Assembly (NCBI GenBank): GCA_038253885.1
Contig: JBBSGP010000002.1
Span: forward strand, 1-64,000
Direction of reading: 5' to 3'
From: JALZAQ01 sp038253885
Lineage (GTDB): Bacteria > Gemmatimonadota > Gemmatimonadetes > Gemmatimonadales > Gemmatimonadaceae
DNA: 64,000 nt
The translations under genes and the position numbers were made by a program. Under the pieces are notes generated by a model. The model was not told the DNA's origin and did not search any database. It saw only the letters and a program-made list of their open reading frames with translations. Shown one piece after another: positions 17,918-26,407 of this stretch. The first letter of the stretch is position 1. Every line of letters begins with the position of its first letter.

Positions 17918-19165
17918 GTGCTCTTTTTCGAGGCCATCCGGCTCGCGCTCCAGCAGATCAGGGTCCAGAAGCTGAAGAGCTTCTTCACCCTCGTCGGCGT
18001 GACGATCGGCGTGATGTTCCTCATCGCCGTCGTGAGCATCGTCGAGGGGATGAGCCGCTATGTCGAGCAGGACTTCGCTGGAAAGTTCCTCGGCATCAAC
18101 ACCTTCAATCTCCGCCGCTTTCCTGACATCCAGACGGGCGAGGTCACCGAGGCGGAGTGGAAGGCCTGGACCCGGCGCCCTCCGGTCACCATTCAGGACG
18201 CGCAGGCCGTCCGCGACGTCCTCCCATCGGACACCCGCTGGGCCGTGCAGGACGTCCAGTGGATGGTGCCCGCGTCGCATTTCATCAGCGGTGGCTCGCA
18301 GCTCATCGCGCAGGCCGTGACCGCAGAATACTTCGCCATCAAGGATCTGGCTGTATCCAAGGGGCGCGTGTTCACCGAGCAGGAGGATGCGCTCGGAGCC
18401 GCCGTCGTCGTGATCGGCCAGGAGACCGCGCAGCACTACTTCCCGAACCTCGACCCGATCGGTCGCGAGCTACGGTTTCGAAGCGTTCCGTTCCGGGTCA
18501 TCGGCGTGCTCGACAAGCAGGGCTCCGTCGGTCCGATGAATCTCGATCGACAGGCCATCGCGCCCTTTCACTCCCCGATGGGACGGCTCACCCGGGGGCG
18601 TACCGGAAACCTGTATGGCGTGATGGTGCAGGCTCCCTCGGTCGGTGCACTGGCTGAGGTTCAGCAGACGGTACGCGAAGTCATGCGGCGTCGGCGAAAG
18701 CTCGCCCCCGGCCAGCAGGACAACTTCGCCTTCGAGACCGCAGAATCCGCTCTCGCGAGCTGGCAGACGATCAAGAAGTTCCTCGTCCTGGCCGGAGTCG
18801 TTCTTCCCGCCATCGGGCTCATCGTCGGCGCCATCGTGATCATGAACATCATGCTCGTGGCGGTGGCCGAGCGCACCCGCGAGATCGGCATCCGGAAGTC
18901 GCTCGGCGCACGCCGCCGCGACGTGCTCTGGCAGTTCCTCGTCGAGGCGGCGACGCTCAGCGTCATCGGCGCGTGCTTCGGCATCGGCCTCGGCATCGCG
19001 CTCTCACAATTGGTGGCCGCCGTTACTCCGCTGCCGGCGAGCGTCGCGCCCTGGTCGATCGTGGTCGGCGTTATCATCGGCGCCGGCGTCGGCATCATCG
19101 CCGGCATCTATCCGGCCAGCCGGGCCGCGCGACTGGACCCTATCGTCGCCCTGCGGGCCGAGTAG
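17918..19165 (+). CDS. MacB-type ABC permease, type A, pair 1
   Basis: The 415-residue protein has the MacB permease layout: one N-terminal membrane helix (FFTLVGVTIGVMFLIAVVSI), a periplasmic domain of about 220 residues, then three membrane helices in an FtsX fold (IGLIVGAIVIMNIMLVAVAE, the AATLSVIGACFGIGLG region, and IVVGVIIGAGVGIIAGIYPA). The coupling sequence ERTREIGIRKSLGARRRDV is conserved. The GTG start follows the ATPase stop codon directly. The N-terminal signature (IRLALQQIRVQKLKSF) and the INTFNLRRFP motif define what I call type A in this cluster; the type A copies at 20462 and 23086 are paralogues. It probably dimerises with the type B permease that follows without a gap. Confidence 0.92.
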   Translation: MLFFEAIRLALQQIRVQKLKSFFTLVGVTIGVMFLIAVVSIVEGMSRYVEQDFAGKFLGINTFNLRRFPDIQTGEVTEAEWKAWTRRPPVTIQDAQAVRDVLPSDTRWAVQDVQWMVPASHFISGGSQLIAQAVTAEYFAIKDLAVSKGRVFTEQEDALGAAVVVIGQETAQHYFPNLDPIGRELRFRSVPFRVIGVLDKQGSVGPMNLDRQAIAPFHSPMGRLTRGRTGNLYGVMVQAPSVGALAEVQQTVREVMRRRRKLAPGQQDNFAFETAESALASWQTIKKFLVLAGVVLPAIGLIVGAIVIMNIMLVAVAERTREIGIRKSLGARRRDVLWQFLVEAATLSVIGACFGIGLGIALSQLVAAVTPLPASVAPWSIVVGVIIGAGVGIIAGIYPASRAARLDPIVALRAE

Positions 19166-20410
19166 ATGAGCGCCTTCCTGTACGGTCTCCTGCAGGGCGT
19201 CGGCATCGCCTTCGACTCCATCCGCGCCAACAAGGTGCGCGCTGGCCTGACGATACTGGGGATCGCAGTCGGAGTGTTTGTCGTCACCGCCATGTCGGCA
19301 GCGGTTCACGGCATCAACGTCGGCGTGGAGCAGAGCATCGCGGCCGCCGGCCCGAAGACTTTCTACGTGACCAAGTGGCCGATTGCGCTCACCAGCTGCA
19401 ACGGCTCGGCCGATAGCTGTCCGTGGCGTCGCAACCCCGCGCCGAACATGGATGAGGCGACTCGCATCGCTCGCCTCACGTCGATCGAGGGGATGACCGC
19501 GACCATCAACAGCTCGGCGTCGTTCAAATACAAGGACCGAGAGCTGCCGTCGGTCGGCTTCGAGGGAACCACACCGGGGTGGATCAACGTCACCGGTGGC
19601 GACATCCTCATCGGCCGCAGCTTCACCGATGGGGAAAACACGAACGCTGCCCAGGTCGTGATCATCAACGAAAAGCTGGCGGCTCGCCTGTTTCCGAGCA
19701 GCAGCGCCGTCGGGAAGGAGGTCGCCATCAACGGCAGCCCCTACCGCGTCATCGGTATCTACCATGCGGTCGCCAACGTGTTCGATAGCGGAGAAAAGGG
19801 TCACGCCTACATGCCGTTCGAGACGGCGCGCCGTCGCCTGAGCGTCACGACGCGGTGGATGGAGATGTCCGTCAAGCCTCGCAGCGATGTTCCGCAGGAT
19901 GTCGCCATTGATGAGGTCATCGCCTTCCTGCGCACCCATCGCGGCCTCAAGCCCGGGCAGGACAACAACTTCTTTGTCAGCACGCAGGAGAAGATCCTGG
20001 AGCTGTACAACAAGATCGTCGGAACGTTCTTCTACGTGATGCTCTCGCTGTCCGCGATCGGTCTGCTGGTGGGCGGCGTCGGGGTCGTCGCGATCATGAT
20101 GATCTCGGTCACCGAGCGAACGCGGGAGATCGGTGTCCGCAAAGCCCTCGGCGCCACCAAGCTCACCATCCTCTGGCAGTTCCTGGTCGAGGCGGCGACG
20201 CTCACCACCATCGGCGCCGTCGTCGGCCTGCTGGTGGGCGGTGGATTGACCTTGCTCGTCCGGTCCCTCACTCCCGTCCAGGCGTCCATCCCGCCCTTAG
20301 CCATCGTCGCGTCACTGGCCACCGCCGCGTTCACCGGTATCCTGTTCGGCTTGCTCCCGGCCTACCGGGCCGCCGGCCTCGACCCGGTGGAAGCCCTGCG
20401 CTACGAGTAG
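19166..20410 (+). CDS. MacB-type ABC permease, type B, pair 1
   Basis: The 414-residue permease has the same four-helix FtsX layout, but with the type B start (FDSIRANKVRAGLTILGIAVGV). The first codon follows the stop of the type A gene directly, so translation is coupled. The periplasmic domain begins with Cys78 and Cys85 in SCNGSADSCPWRRNPAP, a motif repeated in the type B copy of pair 2 (Cys80, Cys87) but absent from pair 3. The two cysteines could form a small disulfide loop in the periplasm. The C-terminal part has ERTREIGVRKALGATKLTIL and ends in YRAAGLDPVEALRYE, both typical of the family. Type A and B together would form a heterodimeric permease; this is inference. Confidence 0.92.
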   Translation: MSAFLYGLLQGVGIAFDSIRANKVRAGLTILGIAVGVFVVTAMSAAVHGINVGVEQSIAAAGPKTFYVTKWPIALTSCNGSADSCPWRRNPAPNMDEATRIARLTSIEGMTATINSSASFKYKDRELPSVGFEGTTPGWINVTGGDILIGRSFTDGENTNAAQVVIINEKLAARLFPSSSAVGKEVAINGSPYRVIGIYHAVANVFDSGEKGHAYMPFETARRRLSVTTRWMEMSVKPRSDVPQDVAIDEVIAFLRTHRGLKPGQDNNFFVSTQEKILELYNKIVGTFFYVMLSLSAIGLLVGGVGVVAIMMISVTERTREIGVRKALGATKLTILWQFLVEAATLTTIGAVVGLLVGGGLTLLVRSLTPVQASIPPLAIVASLATAAFTGILFGLLPAYRAAGLDPVEALRYE

Positions 20411-20461
20411 CAGACCGCACCCCGCTGTTGTCCCAACGACCCGAGCTGCCTGGAGTCGCGC

Positions 20462-21706
20462 GTGTCCCTGATGGAAGCCGTCAAGCTGGCCCTGCTCCAG
20501 ATCCGCGTGCAGAAGCTCAAGAGCTTCTTCACCCTGCTGGGCGTCACCATCGGCGTGATGTTTCTCATCACGGTAGTCAGCATCGTCGAGGGGATGAGTC
20601 GGTACATGGAGGAGGATTTCGTCGGAAAGCTCATGGGCATCAACACGTTCGAGCTTCGTCGCTTTCCCAACATCAACATCGGCCACACCACCGAGGCGAC
20701 GTGGCGCGCGTGGACTCGCCGGCCCTTCATCCGGGACTACGATGTCCATCCGATCGTCGACGACCTGCCGGCGGGAACACGCTGGGCGATCGAGAACATG
20801 GGCAACAACGTGCCCATCGAGTCGGGGTACGGTCAGCAGCGCAAGCTGAATCTTCACGCCATCGATGGCGACTATTTCGCCATCAAGAAGATGAACCTGG
20901 CATCCGGCCGCACGTTCGCCCCTCAGGAGCTCCAGGGGGGCTCGCTGGAGCTCATCATCGGAGACGAGGTGGCGCGGTTCTTCTTCCCCAACGTCGATCC
21001 GGTCGGTCATGAGCTCAAGGTCGGCAACATCCGCTATCGGATCATCGGAGTGGCCGAGAAGCAGGGCAGCATCTTCGGGTTCTCGCTGGACAAGTTCGTC
21101 ATCGTCCCCCTTCACTCCCCGGCGCGCCGACTCACCCAGCGCCCCGGGGTAGTGCGCACCCTCATGATCCAGGGGGCGAGTATCGATGCCATGAACGAGG
21201 CCATGGAGCAGGTACGCTCCACAATGCGGGCACGGCACAAGCTGCGGCCGTCACAACCCGACGATTTCGACATGTCGACGTCGCAGACAGCGCTTCAGTT
21301 CTGGGAGAAGATCAAGAGCACCATGCAGGTCGCCGGAGCCGCGTTACCGGCCATCGGGCTCGTGGTCGGCGCGATGGTCATCATGAACATCGTGCTCGTC
21401 GCTGTGGCCGAGCGCACGCGCGAGATCGGGATCCGCAAAGCGCTCGGGGCACGGCGGCGGGACATCATGCGGCAGTTTCTGATGGAGTCCGTCACCTTGA
21501 GTACTATCGGTGCCGCCTTCGGCGTCGCCCTGGGGATCATGCTCGCCTTCATCATCTCGCACGTCTCCCCGCTTCCCGCCGCGGTCGCGCCGTGGTCCAT
21601 CGTCGTCGGCGTCAGCGTCGGGGCGGGCGTCGGGGTACTGGCAGGTATCTACCCCGCGAGTCGCGCGTCTCGTCTCGACCCCATCTCGGCTATTCGCCAG
21701 GAGTGA
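20462..21706 (+). CDS. MacB-type ABC permease, type A, pair 2
   Basis: This 414-residue paralogue of the gene at 17918 has nearly the same N-terminus (VKLALLQIRVQKLKSFFTL) and the INTFELRRFPNINIG motif. The periplasmic region then diverges strongly, which suggests a different substrate or partner. The coupling segment ERTREIGIRKALGARRRDIM and the C-terminal ISAIRQE are intact. The start is the GTG at 20462, 51 bases after the previous permease. The type B partner begins 4 bases after its stop. A second alternation of type A and B indicates block duplication of a two-gene unit rather than of single genes. Confidence 0.92.
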   Translation: MSLMEAVKLALLQIRVQKLKSFFTLLGVTIGVMFLITVVSIVEGMSRYMEEDFVGKLMGINTFELRRFPNINIGHTTEATWRAWTRRPFIRDYDVHPIVDDLPAGTRWAIENMGNNVPIESGYGQQRKLNLHAIDGDYFAIKKMNLASGRTFAPQELQGGSLELIIGDEVARFFFPNVDPVGHELKVGNIRYRIIGVAEKQGSIFGFSLDKFVIVPLHSPARRLTQRPGVVRTLMIQGASIDAMNEAMEQVRSTMRARHKLRPSQPDDFDMSTSQTALQFWEKIKSTMQVAGAALPAIGLVVGAMVIMNIVLVAVAERTREIGIRKALGARRRDIMRQFLMESVTLSTIGAAFGVALGIMLAFIISHVSPLPAAVAPWSIVVGVSVGAGVGVLAGIYPASRASRLDPISAIRQE

Positions 21707-21710
21707 TGTC

Positions 21711-22976
21711 GTGCGCCTGACGAACCGGATCTTTACGAGCCTCGAGGGAGTCGTCATTGCCTTCGAGAGCATCCGCACCAACAAGGTACGGGCCGGCCTC
21801 ACGATCATGGGCGTCGCGGTCGGTGTGTTCGTCGTCGTCGCGATGTCGGGAGCGGTGCACGGCATCAAGGCGAGCGTCGAGCGCGATATCGCGGCGGCAG
21901 GGCCCACGAGCTTCTTCGTCTTCCGCCGCGGAGACTTCTTCGAGAACTGCGATGGCTCCGAGGACAGCTGTCCATCGCGCCGGAATCCGCCCGTCACCCT
22001 CCGTGAAGCCGCCATGCTTCAGCGTCTGCCGACGCTGCATACCGTCTCGGCCCACGTCAGAGGATCGGCACCGTTCAAGTTTCACGACCGCGAGCTGTCA
22101 TCGGCGAACGTCGATGCGTACACCGCCAACTGGACGGACGTGGATGGAGGCGACATCAACCCCGGTCGGAGCTTCACCGCGGCCGAGGCGGTGACGGGCG
22201 CGCGGGTGCTGATCATCAACGACAAGATGGCGGAGCGCCTCTTCCCGAACGAGGAAGCCGTCGGAAAGGCCGTACTCGTCAACTCCATCCCGTTCCAGGT
22301 GATCGGCGTCTACCACAGCACCGTCAGTTTCATCGGCACCCCGACCCAATCCAGTGGCGACGAAGCCAAGGGGGTCGTGCCGCTGGAATCCGCGCGGCGC
22401 TATCTGGACGTCTGGATGCGCGGGATGGACCTCACCGTCAAGCCGGGCGAGGACGTTTCGCGCGAGCGTGCCATGGACGACGTCACCGCCGCGCTGCGGA
22501 GTGCGCGGGGGCTCCAACCCGGCGCCAACAACAACTTCGCCGTCATCGGACAGGACTTACTGCTGCAGAAATTCAACGGCTTCACCAAGAATTTCTTTCT
22601 GATCATGATCGCGCTCGCCTCGGTCGGGCTGCTGGTCGGCGGAGTGGGAGTGGTCGCGATCATGATGATTTCCGTCACCGAGCGCACCCGCGAAATCGGG
22701 GTCCGTAAGGCACTCGGGGCCACGCGAGGAACGATCCTCTGGCAGTTTCTGGTCGAGGCGGCGACCCTCACCTCCATCGGAGCATCGGTCGGCCTCGTCA
22801 TCGGCACGGGCGTCGTGATGCTGATTCACCGCCTCACTCCGGTTCCGGCGGAGGTGCCGCCCGGGGCGATCGTTGCGGCCCTGGCTGGCAGTGCCTTCAC
22901 CGGAATCATCTTCGGCATGCTCCCGGCAATGCGGGCGGCTCGCCTCGACCCGGTGGAGGCGCTCCGATACGAGTGA
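21711..22976 (+). CDS. MacB-type ABC permease, type B, pair 2
   Basis: The protein has 421 residues from the GTG at 21711, which is preceded by CAGGAG at 21699-21704. The open frame extends further upstream into the previous gene but has no family similarity there. Features are TNKVRAGLTIMGVAVGVFVV at the first helix, Cys80 and Cys87 in NCDGSEDSCPSRRNPP, the coupling helix ERTREIGVRKALGATRGTIL, and the end LDPVEALRYE. It is a close paralogue of the type B permease of pair 1, including the cysteine motif. After its stop there is a 109-base gap holding a strong hairpin, the largest break in the permease series. Confidence 0.92.
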   Translation: MRLTNRIFTSLEGVVIAFESIRTNKVRAGLTIMGVAVGVFVVVAMSGAVHGIKASVERDIAAAGPTSFFVFRRGDFFENCDGSEDSCPSRRNPPVTLREAAMLQRLPTLHTVSAHVRGSAPFKFHDRELSSANVDAYTANWTDVDGGDINPGRSFTAAEAVTGARVLIINDKMAERLFPNEEAVGKAVLVNSIPFQVIGVYHSTVSFIGTPTQSSGDEAKGVVPLESARRYLDVWMRGMDLTVKPGEDVSRERAMDDVTAALRSARGLQPGANNNFAVIGQDLLLQKFNGFTKNFFLIMIALASVGLLVGGVGVVAIMMISVTERTREIGVRKALGATRGTILWQFLVEAATLTSIGASVGLVIGTGVVMLIHRLTPVPAEVPPGAIVAALAGSAFTGIIFGMLPAMRAARLDPVEALRYE

Positions 22977-23005
22977 GCAGGGCTGAGTCGTCCCGCCCGT
23001 CCTCT

Positions 23006-23035
23006 CGCGCCGGCCGTTCTGAAACGACCGGCGCG
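23006..23035 (+). terminator. Strong hairpin between permease pairs 2 and 3
   Basis: The arms at 23006-23018 and 23023-23035 (CGCGCCGGCCGTT / AACGACCGGCGCG) pair over 13 positions with one mismatch, around a CTGA loop. No T-run follows. It could be a factor-assisted terminator or a processing or attenuation site that lowers expression of the third permease pair. A promoter-like TAGCTT box occurs 40 bases later, just before the next gene. Confidence 0.5.
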
Positions 23036-23085
23036 AATCGTGTGCGGCTCCTGTCTGCACCAACCGCTCCGATCTAGCTTTCCTC

Positions 23086-24327
23086 ATGCGCTTTGGCGAC
23101 GTCCTCATCACCGCTCTCGGGCAGATCCGGGCCAACAAGCTGCGCTCGTTCTTCACCCTGCTCGGCATCATCGTGTCGGTTGGTTTCCTCATCGCCGTGG
23201 TCGCCATCATCCAGGGAATGAACGCGTATGTCCGCGAGAATCTCGCCGGCGCGGTCATTGGCTCCAATGCCTTCCAGGTGCGGCGCATGCCCCTTCAGAT
23301 CGGGTTCATCGATGATGAGGCCATCAAGCGCATGCAGAGGCGGCCCCGCATTTCGCTGACCGATGCGGACGCCGTCCGCCGCGCCATTCCGGAAGCTGTC
23401 GCCGTCAGCATGCAGTCCGGCTGGCCGACGCCGCAGGCCGATGTGATCTGGGGGGATCGCACGCTCGGAGACGTCCTCGTCTTCGGCGTGACGCCGGATT
23501 ACCAGCTCGTCCAGGACTACCGTTTCGCGTCCGGGCGGGCTCTCTCCGAGCTCGACCTGGGCGAGCGGCGGCCGGTCGTCGTCGTCGGCGCCGACGTCGC
23601 CGAGAAGCTCTTCGAGGGGGTGGACCCCGTCGGCCGTGATGTTCGCATCCTCGGGGACCGTTTCACGATCGTCGGCATGATCGCCAAGAAAGGACGCGTT
23701 CTCGGACAGTCCTTCGATGGATTCGTGCTCATGCCCTTGCCGACATTCGAGTCCATCTTCGGTCGCCGAAAGACCAACACCGTGTCGGTCAAGATGCGGG
23801 AAGCGGGTGACGTCGCGGGCGGCATGGCGCGGGCCGAGGAAGCGATGCGCGTCGCTCATCACCTCGGTCCCGTCGAGCCCGACAACTTCTCGGTCGAGAC
23901 GGCCGACGCTCTGATCGCGTTCTGGAAGCAGCTCACGCAATTGCTCTTCAGCGTCATTCCGGCGGTCGTCGCCATCGGCGTCCTGGTGGGTGGAATCGTC
24001 ATCATGAACATCATGTTGATGGCGGTGAATGAGCGAACTCGCGAGATCGGAATCCGCAAAGCTGTCGGCGCGCGGATGAGCGACATCCGCAGTCAGTTTC
24101 TGGCTGAATCGGTGATGCTGGCATCGTTGGGCGGACTTCTCGGCGTCCTGAGCGGATGGGGCCTGGCACTGCTCATCGCCGCCGCTTCCCCTCTGCCAGC
24201 GAGGGTCACCGCCTGGTCGGTGATCCTCGCCATCGCCCTGGGCGCCAGCGTCGGCGTCCTGTTCGGCGTGTATCCCGCTTCGCGAGCGGCACGACTCGAC
24301 CCCATCACCGCCCTTCGAGCAGAATGA
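23086..24327 (+). CDS. MacB-type ABC permease, type A, pair 3
   Basis: This 413-residue permease is the most divergent type A copy. The N-terminus reads LITALGQIRANKLRSFFTLL and the first helix LGIIVSVGFLIAVVAIIQG. The usual INTF motif is SNAFQVRRMPL. The coupling helix ERTREIGIRKAVGARMSDIR and the terminal ARLDPITALRAE are conserved. The ATG at 23086 is preceded by TAGCTT at 23075-23080, only 5 bases away, and no Shine-Dalgarno is visible. Together with the hairpin upstream, this suggests that pair 3 has its own promoter. The type B partner starts 34 bases downstream. Confidence 0.92.
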   Translation: MRFGDVLITALGQIRANKLRSFFTLLGIIVSVGFLIAVVAIIQGMNAYVRENLAGAVIGSNAFQVRRMPLQIGFIDDEAIKRMQRRPRISLTDADAVRRAIPEAVAVSMQSGWPTPQADVIWGDRTLGDVLVFGVTPDYQLVQDYRFASGRALSELDLGERRPVVVVGADVAEKLFEGVDPVGRDVRILGDRFTIVGMIAKKGRVLGQSFDGFVLMPLPTFESIFGRRKTNTVSVKMREAGDVAGGMARAEEAMRVAHHLGPVEPDNFSVETADALIAFWKQLTQLLFSVIPAVVAIGVLVGGIVIMNIMLMAVNERTREIGIRKAVGARMSDIRSQFLAESVMLASLGGLLGVLSGWGLALLIAAASPLPARVTAWSVILAIALGASVGVLFGVYPASRAARLDPITALRAE

Positions 24328-24361
24328 TCACCCGGCACCTCTGGCAGCCGGAATCGGGTCC

Positions 24362-25606
24362 GTGAGGCTCGTTGCGTCGCTCCGCGAGAACATCGCGGTG
24401 GCACTCGATACTCTCCGCGTCAGCAAGCTCCGATCGGGTCTCACCATCCTCGGCGTCGTCATCGGGGTGTCGACAGTCATGGCGATGGCCGCGATCGTCG
24501 AAGGGATCCGCGACCAGATCGTTCACACGATCGAGATCGCGGGGCCCACGACGTTCTATCTCATGCGGATCTTCTCCCAGACTCCCATCAACCCGGATCG
24601 TCTGCCCAAGTACGTCCGCATCCGGCCCGAGCTCAAGGAGGATGAGGCGATCCGCATCAAGGAGCTCCCGGAGATCGGCTACGCGTCGATCTGGGCGCAG
24701 GTCTTCGCGCGTATCGAGTTCCAGGGCCAACGGACGCAGCTGCTCACCGTCTTCGGTGCCGACGATCGTTTCACGGAGATTCAGGGAGGTGAGCTGACGA
24801 CGGGACGCTGGTTCACGCGCGGCGAGCTGTCCGCCGGCTCGGCGGTGATCGTGCTGTCCGAGGACGTGGCGCACCGGCTGTTCGCCCGGGCGACGGCCAT
24901 AGGGAAAACGATCCGCGTCCAGGGACGCCCCGCGCAAGTGATCGGACTCTACGCCCCTCCTGGCAACATCTTCTCCCCACCGGGACAGAATGTAGGAGGC
25001 ATCATCCCATATCGAATGGCCGAGCACCAGCTCGTCTTCGACAAGACGAATACCCTCTTCATATGCGTGAAGCCGCGCCCCGGCATCTCGGTGATGGATG
25101 CGGAGGAGGCCGTGACCGTCCTGGAGCGCAAGCTGCGCCATCTCGGGCCCGCCGAGCCGAACACATTCGACCTCATCACACAGGACCAGATCCTCGACAT
25201 CTTCAACAGCTTCACCACCACGTTCTTCCTCATCATGATGGTTCTGTCCGGCGTCGCCCTCCTGGTGGGCGGGATCGGCGTCATGGCGATCATGATGGTC
25301 TCGGTGACCGACCGCACCCGTGAGATCGGTGTGCGCAAGGCGCTCGGAGCGCGACGGAATGACATCCTGCTGCAGTTCCTCGTGGAGGCGGCGACACTCA
25401 CGGGGATTGGAGGTCTGATCGGCATCATGGTCGGGCTGGCGACTGGCCGCCTCGTGACTACCCTTCTGCACATCGAGGCCAAGACCCCGGTGGTGCTCAC
25501 CGTGATCGCGGTGGCCGTCTCGGTAGGGATCGGTCTCACCTTCGGCCTCCTCCCGGCCTACCGCGCCGCCCGTCTCGATCCCATCGACGCTCTGCGCTAC
25601 GAGTAG
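24362..25606 (+). CDS. MacB-type ABC permease, type B, pair 3
   Basis: The 414-residue protein has the type B start (VALDTLRVSKLRSGLTILGV) and the four-helix FtsX layout. The coupling helix DRTREIGVRKALGARRNDIL and the end LDPIDALRYE are intact. Unlike the type B copies of pairs 1 and 2 it lacks the two-cysteine motif: the equivalent stretch is FYLMRIFSQTPINPDRLP. The periplasmic domain therefore differs most in this copy. GTG start at 24362, inferred from alignment with the paralogues. It is the last gene of the efflux locus; bshB1 follows after 81 bases. Confidence 0.92.
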   Translation: MRLVASLRENIAVALDTLRVSKLRSGLTILGVVIGVSTVMAMAAIVEGIRDQIVHTIEIAGPTTFYLMRIFSQTPINPDRLPKYVRIRPELKEDEAIRIKELPEIGYASIWAQVFARIEFQGQRTQLLTVFGADDRFTEIQGGELTTGRWFTRGELSAGSAVIVLSEDVAHRLFARATAIGKTIRVQGRPAQVIGLYAPPGNIFSPPGQNVGGIIPYRMAEHQLVFDKTNTLFICVKPRPGISVMDAEEAVTVLERKLRHLGPAEPNTFDLITQDQILDIFNSFTTTFFLIMMVLSGVALLVGGIGVMAIMMVSVTDRTREIGVRKALGARRNDILLQFLVEAATLTGIGGLIGIMVGLATGRLVTTLLHIEAKTPVVLTVIAVAVSVGIGLTFGLLPAYRAARLDPIDALRYE

Positions 25607-25687
25607 CTCGGGCGCCACCCTGCGTGCGACTGCCGCCTCCCGCCTCACGGGCCTCGCACGCCTCTCTCCGGACATCCATCTTCTGCC

Positions 25688-26407
25688 ATGACCCACGCCG
25701 ACATTCTGGCCATCGCCGCCCACCGGGACGACATCGAGCTCACGTGCGGGGGCACTCTGATCAAGTCGGTGGCCCAAGGATATAGCGTCGCAATCCTCGA
25801 CCTCACACAGGGTGAGGCGGGGTCTCGTGGCAGTGCCGAGCTCCGCGCGCTCGAGGCGAGCCGCGCCGCCGAGCTCCTGGGAGTGAGCGCGCGCGTCAAT
25901 CTCGGCTTTCCGGACGCCGCTATCGAGAACACACCGGACGCTCGCGCCGAGGTGGCGCGCGCGGTGCGACGATTCACGCCTCGGGTCGTGATCGCTCCTG
26001 CGCAGGGCGGGCGTCACCCCGACCACCGCGTCGCGAGCGAGCTCATTCGCGATGCCTGCTTCGTGGCCGGGTTGGGAAAGATCGCACCGGAGATCCCGAA
26101 GCATCGGCCGGTCAAGATCCTGCACTGCGTGAGCTATCGCGAGGACTTTGGCAAGCCGACTTTCGTCGTCGACATCTCAGCGGAATTCGAGCGAAAGCTC
26201 GCCGCCATCCGCTGCTATGCCTCGCAGTTCGAGGGTGTGATCCAGGCTGGCGAGGTATACCCCAACGGCGAGCCCCTTCTCGACATCATCCGGCATCAGG
26301 CCGCCCACTACGGCTCGCTCATCCGCGTCCGCTATGGGGAGCCATTCCACACCCCGGAAACTGTGCGTGTGGACGACGTGATGCGACTCGAGGGGGCGTC
26401 GCTCTGA
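25688..26407 (+). CDS. bshB1: BshB1-type deacetylase (bacillithiol biosynthesis), PIG-L/LmbE fold
   Basis: This 239-residue enzyme has the PIG-L zinc site as AAHRDDIELTCGGTL (residues 12-26; the usual HPDD is HRDD), a QGGRHPDHR motif near residue 110 with the second zinc histidine, and FVVDISAEFERKL. The long match DLTQGEAGSRGSAELRALEA is typical of BshB1, which removes the acetyl group from GlcNAc-malate to give GlcN-malate in bacillithiol synthesis. No bshA or bshC is near, so the pathway is inferred. A CATCTT box at 25677-25682 lies 5 bases before the ATG. Its TGA overlaps the ATG of the dioxygenase gene, so the two are translationally coupled. Confidence 0.85.
   Translation: MTHADILAIAAHRDDIELTCGGTLIKSVAQGYSVAILDLTQGEAGSRGSAELRALEASRAAELLGVSARVNLGFPDAAIENTPDARAEVARAVRRFTPRVVIAPAQGGRHPDHRVASELIRDACFVAGLGKIAPEIPKHRPVKILHCVSYREDFGKPTFVVDISAEFERKLAAIRCYASQFEGVIQAGEVYPNGEPLLDIIRHQAAHYGSLIRVRYGEPFHTPETVRVDDVMRLEGASL

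Noticed and set aside
24305..26125. 606-residue open frame on the minus strand
   Set aside because: It lies opposite the last permease gene and bshB1, which have clear family motifs. Its own translation is an Arg/Glu/Asp/His/Gly-rich sequence typical of antisense frames in GC-rich DNA.
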